Assembly: GCA_019915135.1 (NCBI GenBank)
Contig: JAHLMK010000001.1
Coordinates: 2,666,001-2,730,000, forward strand
Reading direction: 5' to 3'
Length of the DNA: 64,000 nucleotides
Source: Strobilurus pachycystidiatus
Taxonomy: Eukaryota; Basidiomycota; Agaricomycetes; Agaricales; Physalacriaceae
Of the stretch, positions 23,011 to 37,546 are shown one piece after another (the stretch's first letter is position 1; every line of letters begins with the position of its first letter). The notes under the pieces are model-generated. The model searched no databases and was not told the DNA's origin. It was given only the letters and a program-made list of their open reading frames with translations. A program made the translations under genes and the position numbers.

Positions 23011-25346
23011 TTAAGCACTCGCCTTTACAGCAGGTGTAGCAGGCGGGGGCTTGGCGCGGGGAGGCGGCTTCAAGCCCTTCGCCTTCATGCGGCGTCTTTT
23101 GGCCTCTGCACAGTCGTGTCAGCAAAATGAAAACAGATCGAACACACATGGACACGAACCTTCGAGGTATGGCTTGTCTTCGTCCGAGTCGAATCCAACA
23201 TCTTCCTTCGGCCCATCCATCTCAACGTCCGCATCGACAGCAACAGGCTCGTCCTTCTCAACCGCAGCCGCCTTTGTCTTTGCCTTCTTCTCGACCTTGA
23301 ATTTCGCAACGAAGAATCCATCCATGTTGTGCACATGTGGGTAGAACCTCCGAGTCATCTTGACGCTCGGATGGAAGTTCTTTCCGCGGTACTTGGTATA
23401 TCCCTCCCGTCCAAAGTCCAGCCCCGTCTCAACAAGCTTGACATTGGGCCGTTTTTTCAGAGCATAGTCCACGACGGCCTCGTTTTCGTCGACGGTTACC
23501 GAACACGTCGAGTAAACGAGATAGCCGCCAGTTTTCGACTCCGGGCTGACACTGTCAATTGCACATAGAATGAGCTGTTTCTGTAGATGCGACAGCAGCG
23601 CGAAGTCTCGCTCAGACTAGGAGAAAGGTTCAATGACAAGTCGACGCCACATGGACTAGAGACATGAACCATACCTTATTGACCTTGACACTAACATCTT
23701 TGCTGATAACGCCCGTTCCACTACATGGAGCATCCAACAGGACGCGGTCGAAGCCTCCCATAACCTTGGGGAACTCTCGGCCGTCATGCGAGCACACGAT
23801 GACATTTTTGCAACCCAGACGATGAACATTGGCCGTTAGACTCTTGGTCCTCGCTTTATTAGCATCGTTTGCGAACACGACCCCGGTATTCTGGAGAAGT
23901 GCGGAGATATGCGTAGTCTTTCCACCAGGAGCGGAAGCCATATCCAGGACACGCTCATTAGGCTCAGGTGCTAGAGCGATGACAGGAAGGAATGATGAGG
24001 CTGCTTGAAGCATATAATGGCCAGCGAGGTATTCGGGCGTCGCACCTGCACGCTACTTAGTTTGCACAGTCGTTGATGCGGGAGAGAACTAACCGATGGG
24101 AACACTACTCTCGAAGACCTGCAGACCGACATTGGTCCATTTGCCGATAGGCTCCAAATTGACGCCGCGGTTCACCAATGCTTGCGCAAGATCTCGGCGG
24201 CGGGTGCGTAGAGTATTTGTTCTGATGGTGACTGGCCGTGAAACCTCGTTCGACTCGAAGAATTCGATAGCCTATGCAACCGTTAATAGCTAGACAAAGT
24301 TGCGGGCATCTGGACACTTGCTTCGTCAACGGGGAACAATTGGAATAGCTTCTCCGCGAGGAAGTCATTATAGCCGTAGTAACTGCAGATGTCGGAGAGT
24401 ACTTGCTCAGTGTATTCTGACCGTGAACTATAATAAAGGAAATATCAGAAATGCCGCGACACGCCTTCCATGAAAGTTACTTACCGCCCAGGCTCTGCCA
24501 ACTTCTTGAACCTGCCCAATACCCGCGCGCACTCCCGCATGCGCCGTTGCACGACTTGCACATCGGGGCCACCTTGAGACTTCTCTTCCTCCCGCTCTTC
24601 TGGTGTAGGAAGGTGGAACTTTTCCTCATCGCCGACCTCTTCGTCGGCATCATCCATGTCGAATTCATCGTCATCGTCCTCGTCGTTGAGAGCGTTTTGT
24701 TGCAGCTCTTCCGCGTCGAGTTCGGCCTCCGCGAGGGCTTGGGCATCCAATGCACGCGAACGAGCTTCCATGTTGGCCATAGTAACGGGCTCGTCTTCGT
24801 CTTCGTCTTCGGAATCATCCTCTTCATCGGACGATGCATCTGAGCCCGTTGGTATTATCTTCGTGGGCCGTTCGCTCTGCTTCGACTTTTTGGATTTCAA
24901 CTTGGGAAGGGGAATTTCTTCGTCTTCCTCGGCGTCACTCCAGTCGAACTCCTGCACCGGCCCGCGTAAAGGTTCGTTGCTGGACAAGTTGAGGATCTGA
25001 GAAGTTAGACAAAGAAGGGTAGACGCACTCATCCAAGCCCTCAAATTCATCGTCAACATCATCTCTACAATAAGCGTAAGACAACGTTGAACAGACGATA
25101 TGTAACACACTGTTCTTGATCCTGGACATCCTCCCAAGCGTCAGCGTCCGAGGATTCGTCAACGGGCTGTTTCTTGCTTTTCGGTTTTGGTGCAGACTCT
25201 TTTATCTTGGAAGCCTTGGGTTTTGAAGCGTCTTTTAGCTTCTTCGCTGGTCGGCCGTCTTTTTCATCTGTCGCCTTGCGTTTTCGGAAAGGCTCTTGGT
25301 GCAACGGCTCAGGCGCGGCCTGCTTGTTTTTGGCACGACGACCCAT
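23011..25346 (-). CDS. NOP2: Nop2/NSUN1-type 25S rRNA cytosine-C5 methyltransferase
   Basis: This nucleolar enzyme makes m5C in large-subunit rRNA and is needed for 60S assembly. The N-terminal third is highly charged ([20 protein letters not shown], long Asp/Glu runs), typical of Nop2. The NOL1/NOP2/Sun domain follows: [54 protein letters not shown] sequence, SAM motif [30 protein letters not shown] (catalytic-release Cys), and [24 protein letters not shown] (nucleophile Cys in TCS). [11 protein letters not shown] closes the domain. A lysine- and proline-rich tail ends [15 protein letters not shown]. About 690 residues with several short introns. Confidence 0.94.
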
Positions 25347-25445
25347 AGTGTGAACGGAGGCGAATGGAGGTAAGACGAAAACAAAAAACTTGCATTCGAT
25401 CATTTGTTTGGTTGTATGTACAACTTAGCAGCTCTTTCAATTCCA

Positions 25446-26122
25446 TCAACCTATCCTCAATCCCAGCGCCAACCCGGCCACGAACGACGCCCTCGGCTGG
25501 AAATCCGCCGTAAGGAAGTTCGCCAACCAGCGGAACAGTGAATATATGGTTGGCGATTTTCTTTGCCCAGCTGCGTCCGTCGAGTAGAACATCCGTTCGA
25601 ACCTGCCTGCCATGGCTCCCCAGTCGACTTTGAAGACGGAGAAGGACACGAAATACTACACGAAGATCCTCAGGGTGATAAGTATACTACTGGAGGTGCG
25701 ACTGACCTGTAGGAGCACAAAGACTCCACCCAAGAGAAATGCAGCGGCTTTGGCACCCTTCTTGATGAATACACCAGCGCATATGCCAGCCACGGTGCCG
25801 AACGAGAGTTCGTAGAGTGATATAGCCGACGTCGGAGGCGGTGGGAGCTCGTCCAACTCTAGCGTAGGCGTCCTCTGCGCTTCAACCTTAGCCGGAGCTA
25901 GATGTACATTAGCTGACGATCTTCTCTCAAAGCGTAGACTCCCGCACCTTCGGAATGAACAACCGGCAGATTTGCCAGATACGCGCCGATTCCCACACCA
26001 ACGACGCTCGCGCCGGCGCCTTTGAGGAATGAAACGCGTGGCTTTGGTTGGGATCTCAGTGCATCGGTCGTCAATTGGCGATACATCCGCAAAGTGCTCT
26101 TGAACGGCGCAGGCCGTGCCAT
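25446..26122 (-). CDS. FUN14-family mitochondrial membrane protein
   Basis: Three exons give about 190 residues, starting MARPAPFKSTLRMYRQLTTDALRSQ, a basic Ser/Thr-rich leader compatible with mitochondrial targeting. A glycine-rich helix (GAGASVVGVGIGAYLANLPVV) follows. The FUN14 signature is clear: LSFGTVAGICAGVFIKKGAKAAAFLLGGVFVLLQ, then DWGAMAGRFERMF, and a last hydrophobic stretch ASFVAGLALGLRIG at the C-terminus. Human FUNDC1 of this family is a mitophagy receptor at the outer membrane; no obvious LC3-binding YxxL motif is seen at this N-terminus, so that role is uncertain. The gene lies 100 bp downstream-facing of the NOP2 start, in tandem. Confidence 0.85.
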
Positions 26123-26407
26123 TCTGCATGACAGTCCTATACCGCAGCGCGACGTTGAAGAAAATAGTGAGGCGAACATGACGGCGGGAAGGAAGAACAC
26201 GGTGGAGACCCCACTTGACGTCACACATGTACTGTAGGTCCCAGTGTACACATTTGCACGATCTTCTGCACTTGCACTTGCACTTCTTGGCATACAAATA
26301 TCATAAACCTCTCTGTCGATTCGCGCAAACAAATATACGCACAAATGTAGGTGATTGATGTCAGCTAGCTATATTTAGTGTGAATCACTACTTGTTCATT
26401 CACACTC

Positions 26408-27143
26408 ATGTCCAATAACTCGGACCCAGAACAGCAGCCTCTCCTCAACGGGAGCGGCCACACCGAAACCGGCTGGCGAACCAGACTTGGCCATTTCCTC
26501 GAAAACCCATGGTTTCACAGAGTAGTCATTGCTCTGGTAGGCGCCCCAGGAATATCTTGCACTCGTGCTCACTTCCGCGTTCCATAGATCATAATTGACG
26601 CTGGCTGCGTGCTGGCCGACTTGGCCTATACCCTTCTCACCCCCGGATGCCAACCCCCCAGCCCAGAAGGCCCTATGTGGCTGGAAGTGCTTTCCAACAT
26701 CTCCCTCGTCATCACCATCTTCTTCCTGGTTGAAATACCTCTCGCACTATGGGCGTTTGGGTTCACATACTACAATCCATTTGGGGAGACCCCGCATGCC
26801 ATCTTGCATGATTTCGATGCTGCTATCATCATAACGACGTTCGTGTTGGAGATTGTCTTGAAGGGCAAGGAGAGAGAGCTCGGATCACTCCTCATTGTGC
26901 TTCGTCTCTGGCGCTTGATCAAACTGGTTGGCGGTAAGTCCCTTTTTGAAATGCGATGTCCAGTCTGAATCACCATCCACTTCAGGCGTAACTGTTGGCG
27001 CGGGGGAGCTCACAGAGGACGATGCACACGAATTGTATGAGAACAGGCGGTTGATCGACGAAATGAAGATACAGGTCCAAGACCTCCAGGCCGAAAACAA
27101 GCAACTTCGTCTTCGCCTGTCGTCTTCGTCTGACACATCATAA
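26408..27143 (+). CDS. Voltage-gated proton channel (Hv1/HVCN1-like)
   Basis: Three exons encode about 210 residues forming only a voltage-sensor domain. S1 (HRVVIALIIIDAGCVLADLAYTLL) has Asp at about residue 47, in the place of the proton-selectivity Asp of human Hv1. S2 contains ISLVITIFFLVEIPLALWAFG, with an acidic residue (VEI) at the conserved charge-countering place. S3 holds LHDFDAAIIITTFVLEIVL. S4 reads LLIVLRLWRLIKLVGG, with two arginines and then lysine where animal Hv1 has a third arginine. The C-terminus is a coiled coil (DDAHELYENRRLIDEMKIQVQDLQAENKQLRLRL), as in dimeric Hv1. It likely moves protons outward across the plasma membrane to protect cytosolic pH. Introns are at 26541-26590 and about 26935-26985. 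Confidence 0.9.
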
Positions 27144-27482
27144 CTACAATGAACAGTTTTACCGTCATTTCGCGAATGAATGTATAATTAAGAGGGTATA
27201 ATGACGTCCACGGTCCGGATAACATTACCATATACTCGAGTATGAGAGCACATTACAGTAGTGAAAAAGAGAAAAAAAAAACAAGACCAAACGAGCGCAG
27301 CGAATATAAAGAGTCCACGGAAATACGTATGTCAAGCACACTCATATACCCTGTCATGGATAGATCGATGGGGAAGTGAAGTCCAACTAAGTACTTGGAC
27401 ACTTGCTGTCTACTACAGATAAAATATCAGCGACGGTCGGGCGATTAGCAGATAAAAACAACTCACAACCGACGAACTTGAA
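27144..27482. other. Intergenic, convergent 3' ends
   Basis: These 339 bp lie between the proton channel and syntaxin stops. A run of A residues is present near 27271; nothing else is recognised. Confidence 0.5.
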
Positions 27483-28905
27483 CTACTTCTTGTTGTTGTT
27501 GGTTATCACCACGGCAATAACAATTGCTGCGACAATGAGCAGGAGCATGATGATGCCGAAGCAAATCCATCGCTTCTTGCGCGCCGCCCGAGCTGACGTG
27601 ACGGCCTTTTCGGTGTATCCGAGACTATTCCGCAGTCAGCAAACAAAGAGGTAACAAGTGACGAGTTCATACCCAGCTTCAGTATCCCGTTCGACAGTAG
27701 CAGCTTGTGTCTCGATAGCATTGATGGTCTCGTCCTGTTGCTCGACGAGCACACTCATCTATTGCACGTCATTGGGCGGTTGGCGAACGCGGTTGAGGAG
27801 TGACTCACATCATTGAAGAGTTGTGCGAGTTCTCCGAGAGTCTTTTCGATACGCTTGATATCCTCATGGCGTTCTTGGACTTCACGGTAAGCAGCGCGCG
27901 ACTCGCCGTAACGGTTTGAGCTAAGGAGCTATTGATTCCGATAAGGCCGACTGTCAATCAATTGTGCGGGGAATGAAACACACCGCCTGACTGAATATCT
28001 GGCCACCGTTCTCGTCGTTCACAACTGCTCGCACTTCCTCCGGCGATGCATCGGGTTTCACTATTTGAGGTGAGCTGGAGTCTGAAGACGAAACAGAAGT
28101 GAACACGCACCAATCTTGAACTGGCGTTCCATGCGCTGCTTGTACTTTGTGCGGTATTGCTGCTCGACAGTCTGGTAGCTCTGAATCGCTTCCACAAACT
28201 TGGACTTGACCAATGCAGTCTGTTTGGCTGTAAGACATAGTCGAAATTGTGATAAGTCGTGTAGCATACCTGTTGTTTGCGAATTTGCCCGTCGCGTCCA
28301 GGCCCACCCTGTCGTTCCAACGCCTTGATGCGCCTCTTCAGCGTAGCGCTGAGCGCGCTGGTGTCCTCCACCAGTTCGTCAAGATGTGAGGCATTTCGCT
28401 GGGCAGCAGCGTCGTCCATGTTGTTCAATGATCGGGAATGCAGGTCTCCAATGCGAGCAACATTGTCGTTGAATGTCCGTAGGCTGTCTTGAATGGAGGA
28501 AATCTAGCAGGAGCTGAGTATGCATGCCAACACAACGCATAAGGCTGGCGCACCTCGCTGTAGAACGCCGACATGCTATCCCCGCCAACTCCTGAACCCG
28601 TCAACTGCGTCGTGCTTTTGACGTCGCCCATCTCGTAGCTTTTGTCGTCCTGCTGGGCATACGGATTTTGCTGGCGTTGGTATCCTCCTCCGCCGCCGCC
28701 TCCACCTCCGTAGGAAGCCTGTGTGGGATAGGAGTCGCTAATAATGACATTGAGACCATTGCTGGCGTGGAAAATTTACGAGACATACTTGCTGAGGTTG
28801 CCCGCGCCCTGCTGCTGGGCCTGTGAGACGAAGTCAGTACACGAGGACGGCGTGCAGAGCGCCGGGAACGCTCACCCTCATTGCTGCGAGACGGTCTCTG
28901 GCCAT
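27483..28905 (-). CDS. SSO1: Plasma-membrane t-SNARE syntaxin (Sso type)
   Basis: This Qa-SNARE mediates fusion of exocytic vesicles with the plasma membrane. The start at 28905 gives MARDRLAAMR, followed by a Gly/Gln-rich linker. The regulatory Habc bundle includes DSMSAFYSEISSIQDSLRTFNDNVARIGDLHSRSL and ALSATLKRRIKALE. The SNARE motif ERHEDIKRIEKTLGELAQLFNDMSVLVEQQDETINAIE contains the central zero-layer Gln in LFNDMSVLVEQQ. A single C-terminal membrane anchor (WICFGIIMLLLIVAAIVIAVVI) ends in NNNKK with almost no luminal tail. The protein is about 340 residues, and six or more introns are implied by frame changes. Confidence 0.93.
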
Positions 28906-29219
28906 GGCGGTGTGTTGTTGTGGTGGTGGTGGTGTGAAACAAAGGCGCGAGTAAGGGGGAAAGAGAGGAAATCAACAAAGTCAAGATTCTTGGCAAAGCC
29001 GAGTTTGCGTGTCGAGTCGACGACGAGGAGAATCAATATTCGTGGAGGAGAACAACGTCGTTTGGAGCAGTGATGGCACTGCGTGATGGCGATACTTACT
29101 TGCGTGGTACTTGCGGTAAACAAAGGCAAACTCGTTCGCCGCACTTCCGACACAGCATCATGTATTGAGCTATGGTTGGGTAAACGAGGCTGTTCTCTTT
29201 CTATATGTCACGGGCTACT
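28906..29219. other. Intergenic between SSO1 start and ARG4 end
   Basis: These 314 bp should contain the SSO1 promoter and leader. A TGGTGG/TGTTG-type run lies just upstream of the SSO1 ATG. No TATA box or gene is clear. Confidence 0.45.
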
Positions 29220-30973
<1,754 letters not shown>

Positions 30974-31282
30974 GGCGGTTGAGAGAAGGATGTAAAAATG
31001 ACTCGGTCTCAAAACGGCATCTCCGATACCACCGATCGCGTACCGGATCAGTCTCCTCCTTTCATTCTCCTCCCACCTAGACACGATGCATGGCGGAAGC
31101 AACGGAATGAAACTGTACTGAAATGGCTGTGCACTGTAACAATGAACGGACCATACACATGGGCCACTCATGGCCCGACACTATGACGTCGCAAAATGAA
31201 CAATGAGCCTATTGTCCTTCCTTGGACAAAGAGCAACACACTCGGCGCCCGTCTGCTCTCTCTTTCCTTCATTCACGACGAA
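30974..31282. promoter_or_regulatory. Divergent promoter of ARG4 and the four-helix membrane protein
   Basis: The 309 bp between the two start codons contain TGACTC at 30999-31004, the core of the Gcn4/Cpc1 amino-acid starvation site. A single hexamer is weak evidence by itself, since such sites are expected about once per 2 kb by chance. Confidence 0.4.
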
Positions 31283-32458
31283 ATGGCTGGTCCACCTTCA
31301 TCGACCTCTTCAAAACCCACTCTTACGAACGTCATGCCCAAACCACCGTACTCACCTGTATTTTTACGCACCCGTTCATTTGCTTTCGGTCAGTTTCTTG
31401 GCGAATCTCATTCACAACTTTATCTTATCATTTCTCCAGCTCTCATCTGTTTTGTCAGCTTCTTATGTATTATTGTACTATGCGTTCAAGTCTACCTGGA
31501 ATGGGACATCACTTCCAAGTCCGAACGTGTGTCTCCCCGTGCGCCACTTTCGCATGTCTTGATTATCACCACTAGGCTCCCTCGTCGCCGTAATGCTCCT
31601 GACTCATGCCATCACAATCATAATACTTCCCATCTTGTGGGTCCTCTTTGATGCATCCCATGGTAGATATACTCACTTTGCAGAATGATCCTCGAATTCC
31701 GACCGTGGCTAGATGCCCTTCGGTTCTTGCTGCTTCTCATGTTACATATTGGTATGTAGTGCTTGATCTATAAGAGACTACTCGCTGACATCTTGAAAGG
31801 GATTGGCACGCTCTTCACTGTCTGGTTTCAGCAATTCCAGTCGAAATGCCCAAGTAAGCTCATTTGCTATTATCTCGACAAAGTTTTGAACCTACGCTAT
31901 TTAGAATCGAACGAGTCGTGCATCATTTTTAACGCCTCTATCCTTTCCAGTAGTTGGATCGTCTCAGGCCTCCGTAAGTATGCCTTCATATGCATGGCAG
32001 TCTACTGACGGGTCATTCAAGTCGTACTATATGCTGCTGGACTTGCTTTCATGGTGCATAGACGGGCGAAGATGATGAAGACTCTCGGGGACGACGAATC
32101 AGCGACGGTCGTGAATAGACGGACGTCTTTCCTGCCAATGATGACACCTCCCGCTACTTCGCCGTTACCTGTAGCCTCTCGTTTCGCACCAGACTGGCGC
32201 TTCAGCGCTCCGCGGAGTCATCTCAGCATGACGCCAAGCAACGAAAGACGCGTAACAATGCCTCCATCGCGCTTTAGCAGCGTGCCTTCGCGTGTATCCA
32301 TGCTTCCTCCTACACCCACATTTGATAGACGAATGTCACCAATGGCAGCACTGCCGTCTCCTTGGAGTCCGACCTATTCACGACACATGTCAATGAATCA
32401 GCCGTTCGCCGACAGACGGATGACGATGGAGAGTGTACGATATGGCGTGGCGGTTTAA
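31283..32458 (+). CDS. Four-helix (MARVEL-like) membrane protein, unknown function
   Basis: The six-exon chain can be read through consistently. Joins are GAAC|GC, TT|A, G|GG, A|AA (intron ending CTATTTAG) and C|TC, with introns of about 46-56 nt. The protein is about 275 residues. Membrane helices are ALICFVSFLCIIVLCVQVYL, SLVAVMLLTHAITIIILPIL, RFLLLLMLHIGIGTLFTVW and ILSSSWIVSGLLVLYAAGLAFMV. A possible N-glycosylation site (NES) lies in the second outer loop. A long cytosolic tail follows, rich in Ser, Pro, Met and Arg, with repeated DRRM-like motifs (FDRRMSP, FADRRMTM). The topology recalls MARVEL-type proteins, but no signature confirms it. Confidence 0.72.
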
Positions 32459-32622
32459 TACCATACTGTATTGTTCGTTTGTATAGTAGCATAATCAATT
32501 GTGGCTCAACAGGAGGTTTCGTGGCCAAAAAAGCAAGAACTTTCTCATGGCGTGACTCCGGCCGTCAGCGCGATTACGATCCCGACGACGATGACTGGCT
32601 GATTTGCAACCCCTCGCACACC

Positions 32623-32630
32623 TATTTAAG
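32623..32630 (+). promoter_or_regulatory. TATA-like box (TATTTAAG) of the pirin gene
   Basis: The element lies about 120 bp before the preferred pirin ATG at 32750 and only 24 bp before an upstream in-frame ATG at 32654. It therefore supports the downstream start codon. Confidence 0.5.
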
Positions 32631-32749
32631 AGGGCTGATATTGCGGATAGTTCATGTTCAAAACCTCTCTGCTTTTCCTCCTTTGTGTTACATTCTTATC
32701 TTGGCTTGCACTTCCTCACTGGCAGTCTGCTTCCGATCAACAACTTCCA

Positions 32750-34294
32750 ATGGCAGCTTTATCGTCTATCACTCGACAGGTCGCGAGGAAGGTCCTTGCA
32801 GTTGAGACGCCCGAGGTCTGTCTTGATCTTGGTACCGTTGAGCCGTTGTTCATCTTGTCTAGGGCGCGGGTGCTCTCGTTCGGCGGAGCATTGGGTCTAT
32901 GACTCTCCGCAATCTCACCCCATTCTTGATGCTCGATCACTTTCACGTCTCTAAAGGAGCGGTATGGTCCCAAGTTTCTACGCCTCAGCCTGTTATTGAT
33001 ACTTGAGTAGGGATTTCCCGACCATCCCCATCGTGGCCAAGCCACAGTCACGTACATGCTCGAAGGGTTCGCACTGTCGACTATGGTCCTCTACATAACG
33101 CTGACATGTAGACGAATAACTCAGAACGAGTCGACATGAAGATTCTGCAGGTCATAAGGGGACGATAGGCATGAAATTTTCTGCGTTTCTCTTCACTGTG
33201 AAAGTGATCAACTTCTACAGAGACCGGCGGCGTTCAGTGGATGTGTGCCGGTAAAGGTATCATACACGCAGAGATGCCTGTACACCTGAACGGCGCGCCT
33301 GATCCCAGAGGTTCGTCTATTGATACTTCCACAAGTACACAATTATAATGCCTTGCCATCCTCAGGCCTCCAACTTTGGATTGACCTGCCCAAACAAGTA
33401 TGTGCATTCCTCTTAGCCCATCCTCGCGTCAACAACTCACATTTCTGTATTGTCTAGTACAAGATGGTGGTATGTGCACCAGGTCTCAAACGAAGTCAAA
33501 GGTTGAGTCAGATACTCTGCAGGAACCCTCATATCAAGAACTGGGTCCCAGCGGGTACGTTCATTGCACCCAGCTTCTCTGTGGCAGACTGTTTAACGTG
33601 TTCAGAATCCCGACCGCATACCCAGAAGGAGAAGACGGCCCAGTAAGAATCAAGGTCATCAGTGGCAAGACCTACGGAGTCGAGTCTCCCGTCAGGCCCC
33701 TCGGAGGCTGCTGGTACTTCCATATCATCTTCGACAAGGCTGGGTCGACTATCTTCCCAGAGCTTCGTAAGTAGTGCTCAGCAGTTACTACCCGTGACTG
33801 ACGTTGGGTAACGATAGCCTCGAACTGGACTGCTTTCATATACAGTAAGCATCCACACATTCCCGCCTCTGGTTCGTGCTAATGGAGGGGACAGTCTGGA
33901 AGGGCGCTGTTCTCATTGGCGATGACCCGACTCCCACAGAGGCCTTCCACACCATTACCCTCACGGGAGAGAAGGAAGCCACTGGTGTGAAGCTCAAAGC
34001 TGCCGCTGACAAAACCGAGTTCATCTTGGTGTCTGGAGAACCACTGGTGATTATCACCTTACTATTGCTCTCTGCGCGATCCTGATACTGAAATGGCTGT
34101 AGGACCAAACCGTCTTCCAGTATGGCCCATTCGTGATGACGACGCGCGAGGAGATCCAGAAGACGTTGATTGATTGTGAGTAACTACCCCTCATGAGCCT
34201 CGAGTGGAAAGTTACAAGGTCCTCTGTAGATCAAACGGGTCGGAATGGTTTCGAAAAGGCGCATACCTGGCAGAGTGAAATCGGACGGGCTTGA
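32750..34294 (+). CDS. Pirin family protein (iron-binding bicupin)
   Basis: About ten exons give some 300 residues. After MAALSSITRQVARKVLAVETPE come GAGALVRRSIGSMTLRNLTPFLMLDHFHV and FPDHPHRGQATVTYMLEG, then SRHEDSAGHKGTIETGGVQWMCAGKGIIHAEMPV, LQLWIDLPK, EPSYQELGPSG and GPVRIKVISGKTYGV. The C-terminal cupin is ILVSGEPLDQTVFQYGPFVMTTREEIQ. The metal ligands of human pirin match the His pair in DHPHRG and His/Glu in IIHAEMP. Family members are nuclear co-regulators or quercetinases. The intron at 33169-33220 begins GC, not GT, and is required to join HKGTI to ETGGVQW. An in-frame ATG at 32654 would add a signal-peptide-like MFKTSLLFLLCVTFLSWLAL; the TATA position argues against it. Confidence 0.92.
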
Positions 34295-34469
34295 ACTTAG
34301 TTCGAGTCCTTATTCCTGCTGAACCTGTTCCACTGTGTCTTTGAGCTGAAGCGTAATCATATAAATACACACTGCAGACTGGCCCTTGCAGACACTATCT
34401 GTCCAAAAATCTGAGTTGTGTGCGTTCAATTACATTATTGTCCTTATATTCTTCTATTCAAGTACGATC

Positions 34470-36029
<1,560 letters not shown>

Positions 36030-37248
36030 GCTGTCTGGTTGTGCGAGATGGCTTATTATCTGTTTTACTCTGGATGCCATGGATGTTAACGGGATAGCTT
36101 GTGGATGGCAAAACACGGCGCGTACGATAGGACCGGGTCTGCATGTGATTGCGACTGTCGGTTATCAAGACTGGTGGAGCTGCGCGGACGGACAGACCTG
36201 GTTCTGTGCTTCAGAACGTTGCCGTGGATGTTGTTGGATGTAGAAGAACTGAACGATGAGCTTTATTTCGTGACTCGTCGATCCAGACCCTTTTATGGAT
36301 CCTTTACTAAATTGAACAAGATCATTACTCTAGGGTCGGGACCCCGTCTGGTCCGCATACCTGGCGCGCGCGGCGCTCAATTGCCGCCAGATTGCCGCAC
36401 GACAGGTAGGCGGAAATACGACCTTATAGATAATCTATATAGATAACTATGTACGAGCCCATCTGGGATGATAAGCAATGGAAAGTCTCGGGATATGTCT
36501 GACGGCCAGAACTGACTTCAAGCTCACAGAATGAACGATGTGAGGTAAGGCGGCAAAGAAACAGCGCATCAACGATCCAGGCCCGTCTCGTGAAACTTTT
36601 GAGAGGCAGCACGGAACGTACATAGCACCGGTGCATGAGATACTAGGACGACGGTATGATTCATGAAGAGTGATGGTCTACATACAGTAGGCCTATAGGC
36701 AAGGCAGATCATGGGATTTTGACGCTGGGAGAGGACAAATACAGTGCTTAAGCTTCAAGACCTTGTAGTCATATTAAATCATCGAAACTTCGCCAGTTCC
36801 CAGCATCCTGGCAATCATAAGACAAGATCACTGTCTAAGCAAGAATGTTCAACATATTTGTGAGAAGGATGGGGATCATGGGTGGAAAGAAGTTAATTCG
36901 TTATATCAAACTTTATGACTCTGGTTGTAGTGAAGAGACGCGTGTCGCCCAATCGAGATTTGGATTGAAAGCCTGGTCTAATCAACGCCAACGCCTTGTG
37001 CCACTGCTATCACCCGCCAAGGCCACTCGGATCAGACTCATGCTATGTTTATTCTATACAGACAGCAAAGGAAACAAGTCGTCGTAAAGCAGTTGATGCA
37101 TATTAAGGCAGGTGTGTATAGATACGTCCGTGTACAAGTAAGGGGATAGGGGATATAGGCGTCAGAGACTGGTGCTTCTGGCCGCCGTGGATGGATCTGG
37201 AAGGGATGGGGATGGAGGTGGGGGTGTAGCGGTGGGGTGATGCGTGTC
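36030..37248. other. 1.2 kb intergenic stretch
   Basis: This region holds the AAT promoter side and the 3' side of the AN1 gene. A TGACTC motif occurs at 36271-36276, 242 bp upstream of the AAT ATG. Short frames here (up to 115 codons) show no domain or exon structure. No repeat or RNA gene was recognised. Confidence 0.5.
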
Positions 37249-37546
37249 CTAGGCCGTAGCCATCTTGGAGGCGACAGTGCGCTCGCTCTCCAGTCTCTCC
37301 TTGTTCTTCTTGAACGCCTCTTGCCGGCAGTCCTCAAGGTTATTGCAACTGTGGTGCTCGGGTAGACGATGCTGATGGGAGAGTTCGAGTCAGAAATCAT
37401 ACTAACAGCCCGGATATAGACGATGAGCTCACCGTTGAACAGAACTGCGACGAGCAATGCGGGCAGGTGCCTACGAGGCGGAGCGCGGCAGAGTTGCACT
37501 GCGAGGCAGTGCCGAGCTGGAATTGGCAGCGCTTCTTGGCGGGCAT
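37249..37546 (-). CDS. Small AN1-type zinc-finger protein
   Basis: Two exons encode 79 residues: MPAKKRCQFQLGTASQCNSAALRLVGTCPHCSSQFCST, then HRLPEHHSCNNLEDCRQEAFKKNKERLESERTVASKMATA. The spacing C-x9-C-x10-C-x2-C-x4-C, followed by H-x4-H and a final C, is that of an AN1 zinc finger, with RCQF and HRLPEHHSC as landmarks. The finger is followed only by a basic helix. AN1 proteins of this minimal kind are linked to ubiquitin and proteasome stress responses in fungi; the precise role here is unknown. The intron lies between CST and HRL. Confidence 0.85.

Noticed and set aside
34262..34312. Possible tRNA: TGGCAGAGTG followed by GTTCGAGTCC
   Set aside because: The A-box-like and B-box-like motifs are only about 25 bp apart, no acceptor stem can be formed, and the first motif is inside the pirin coding end.
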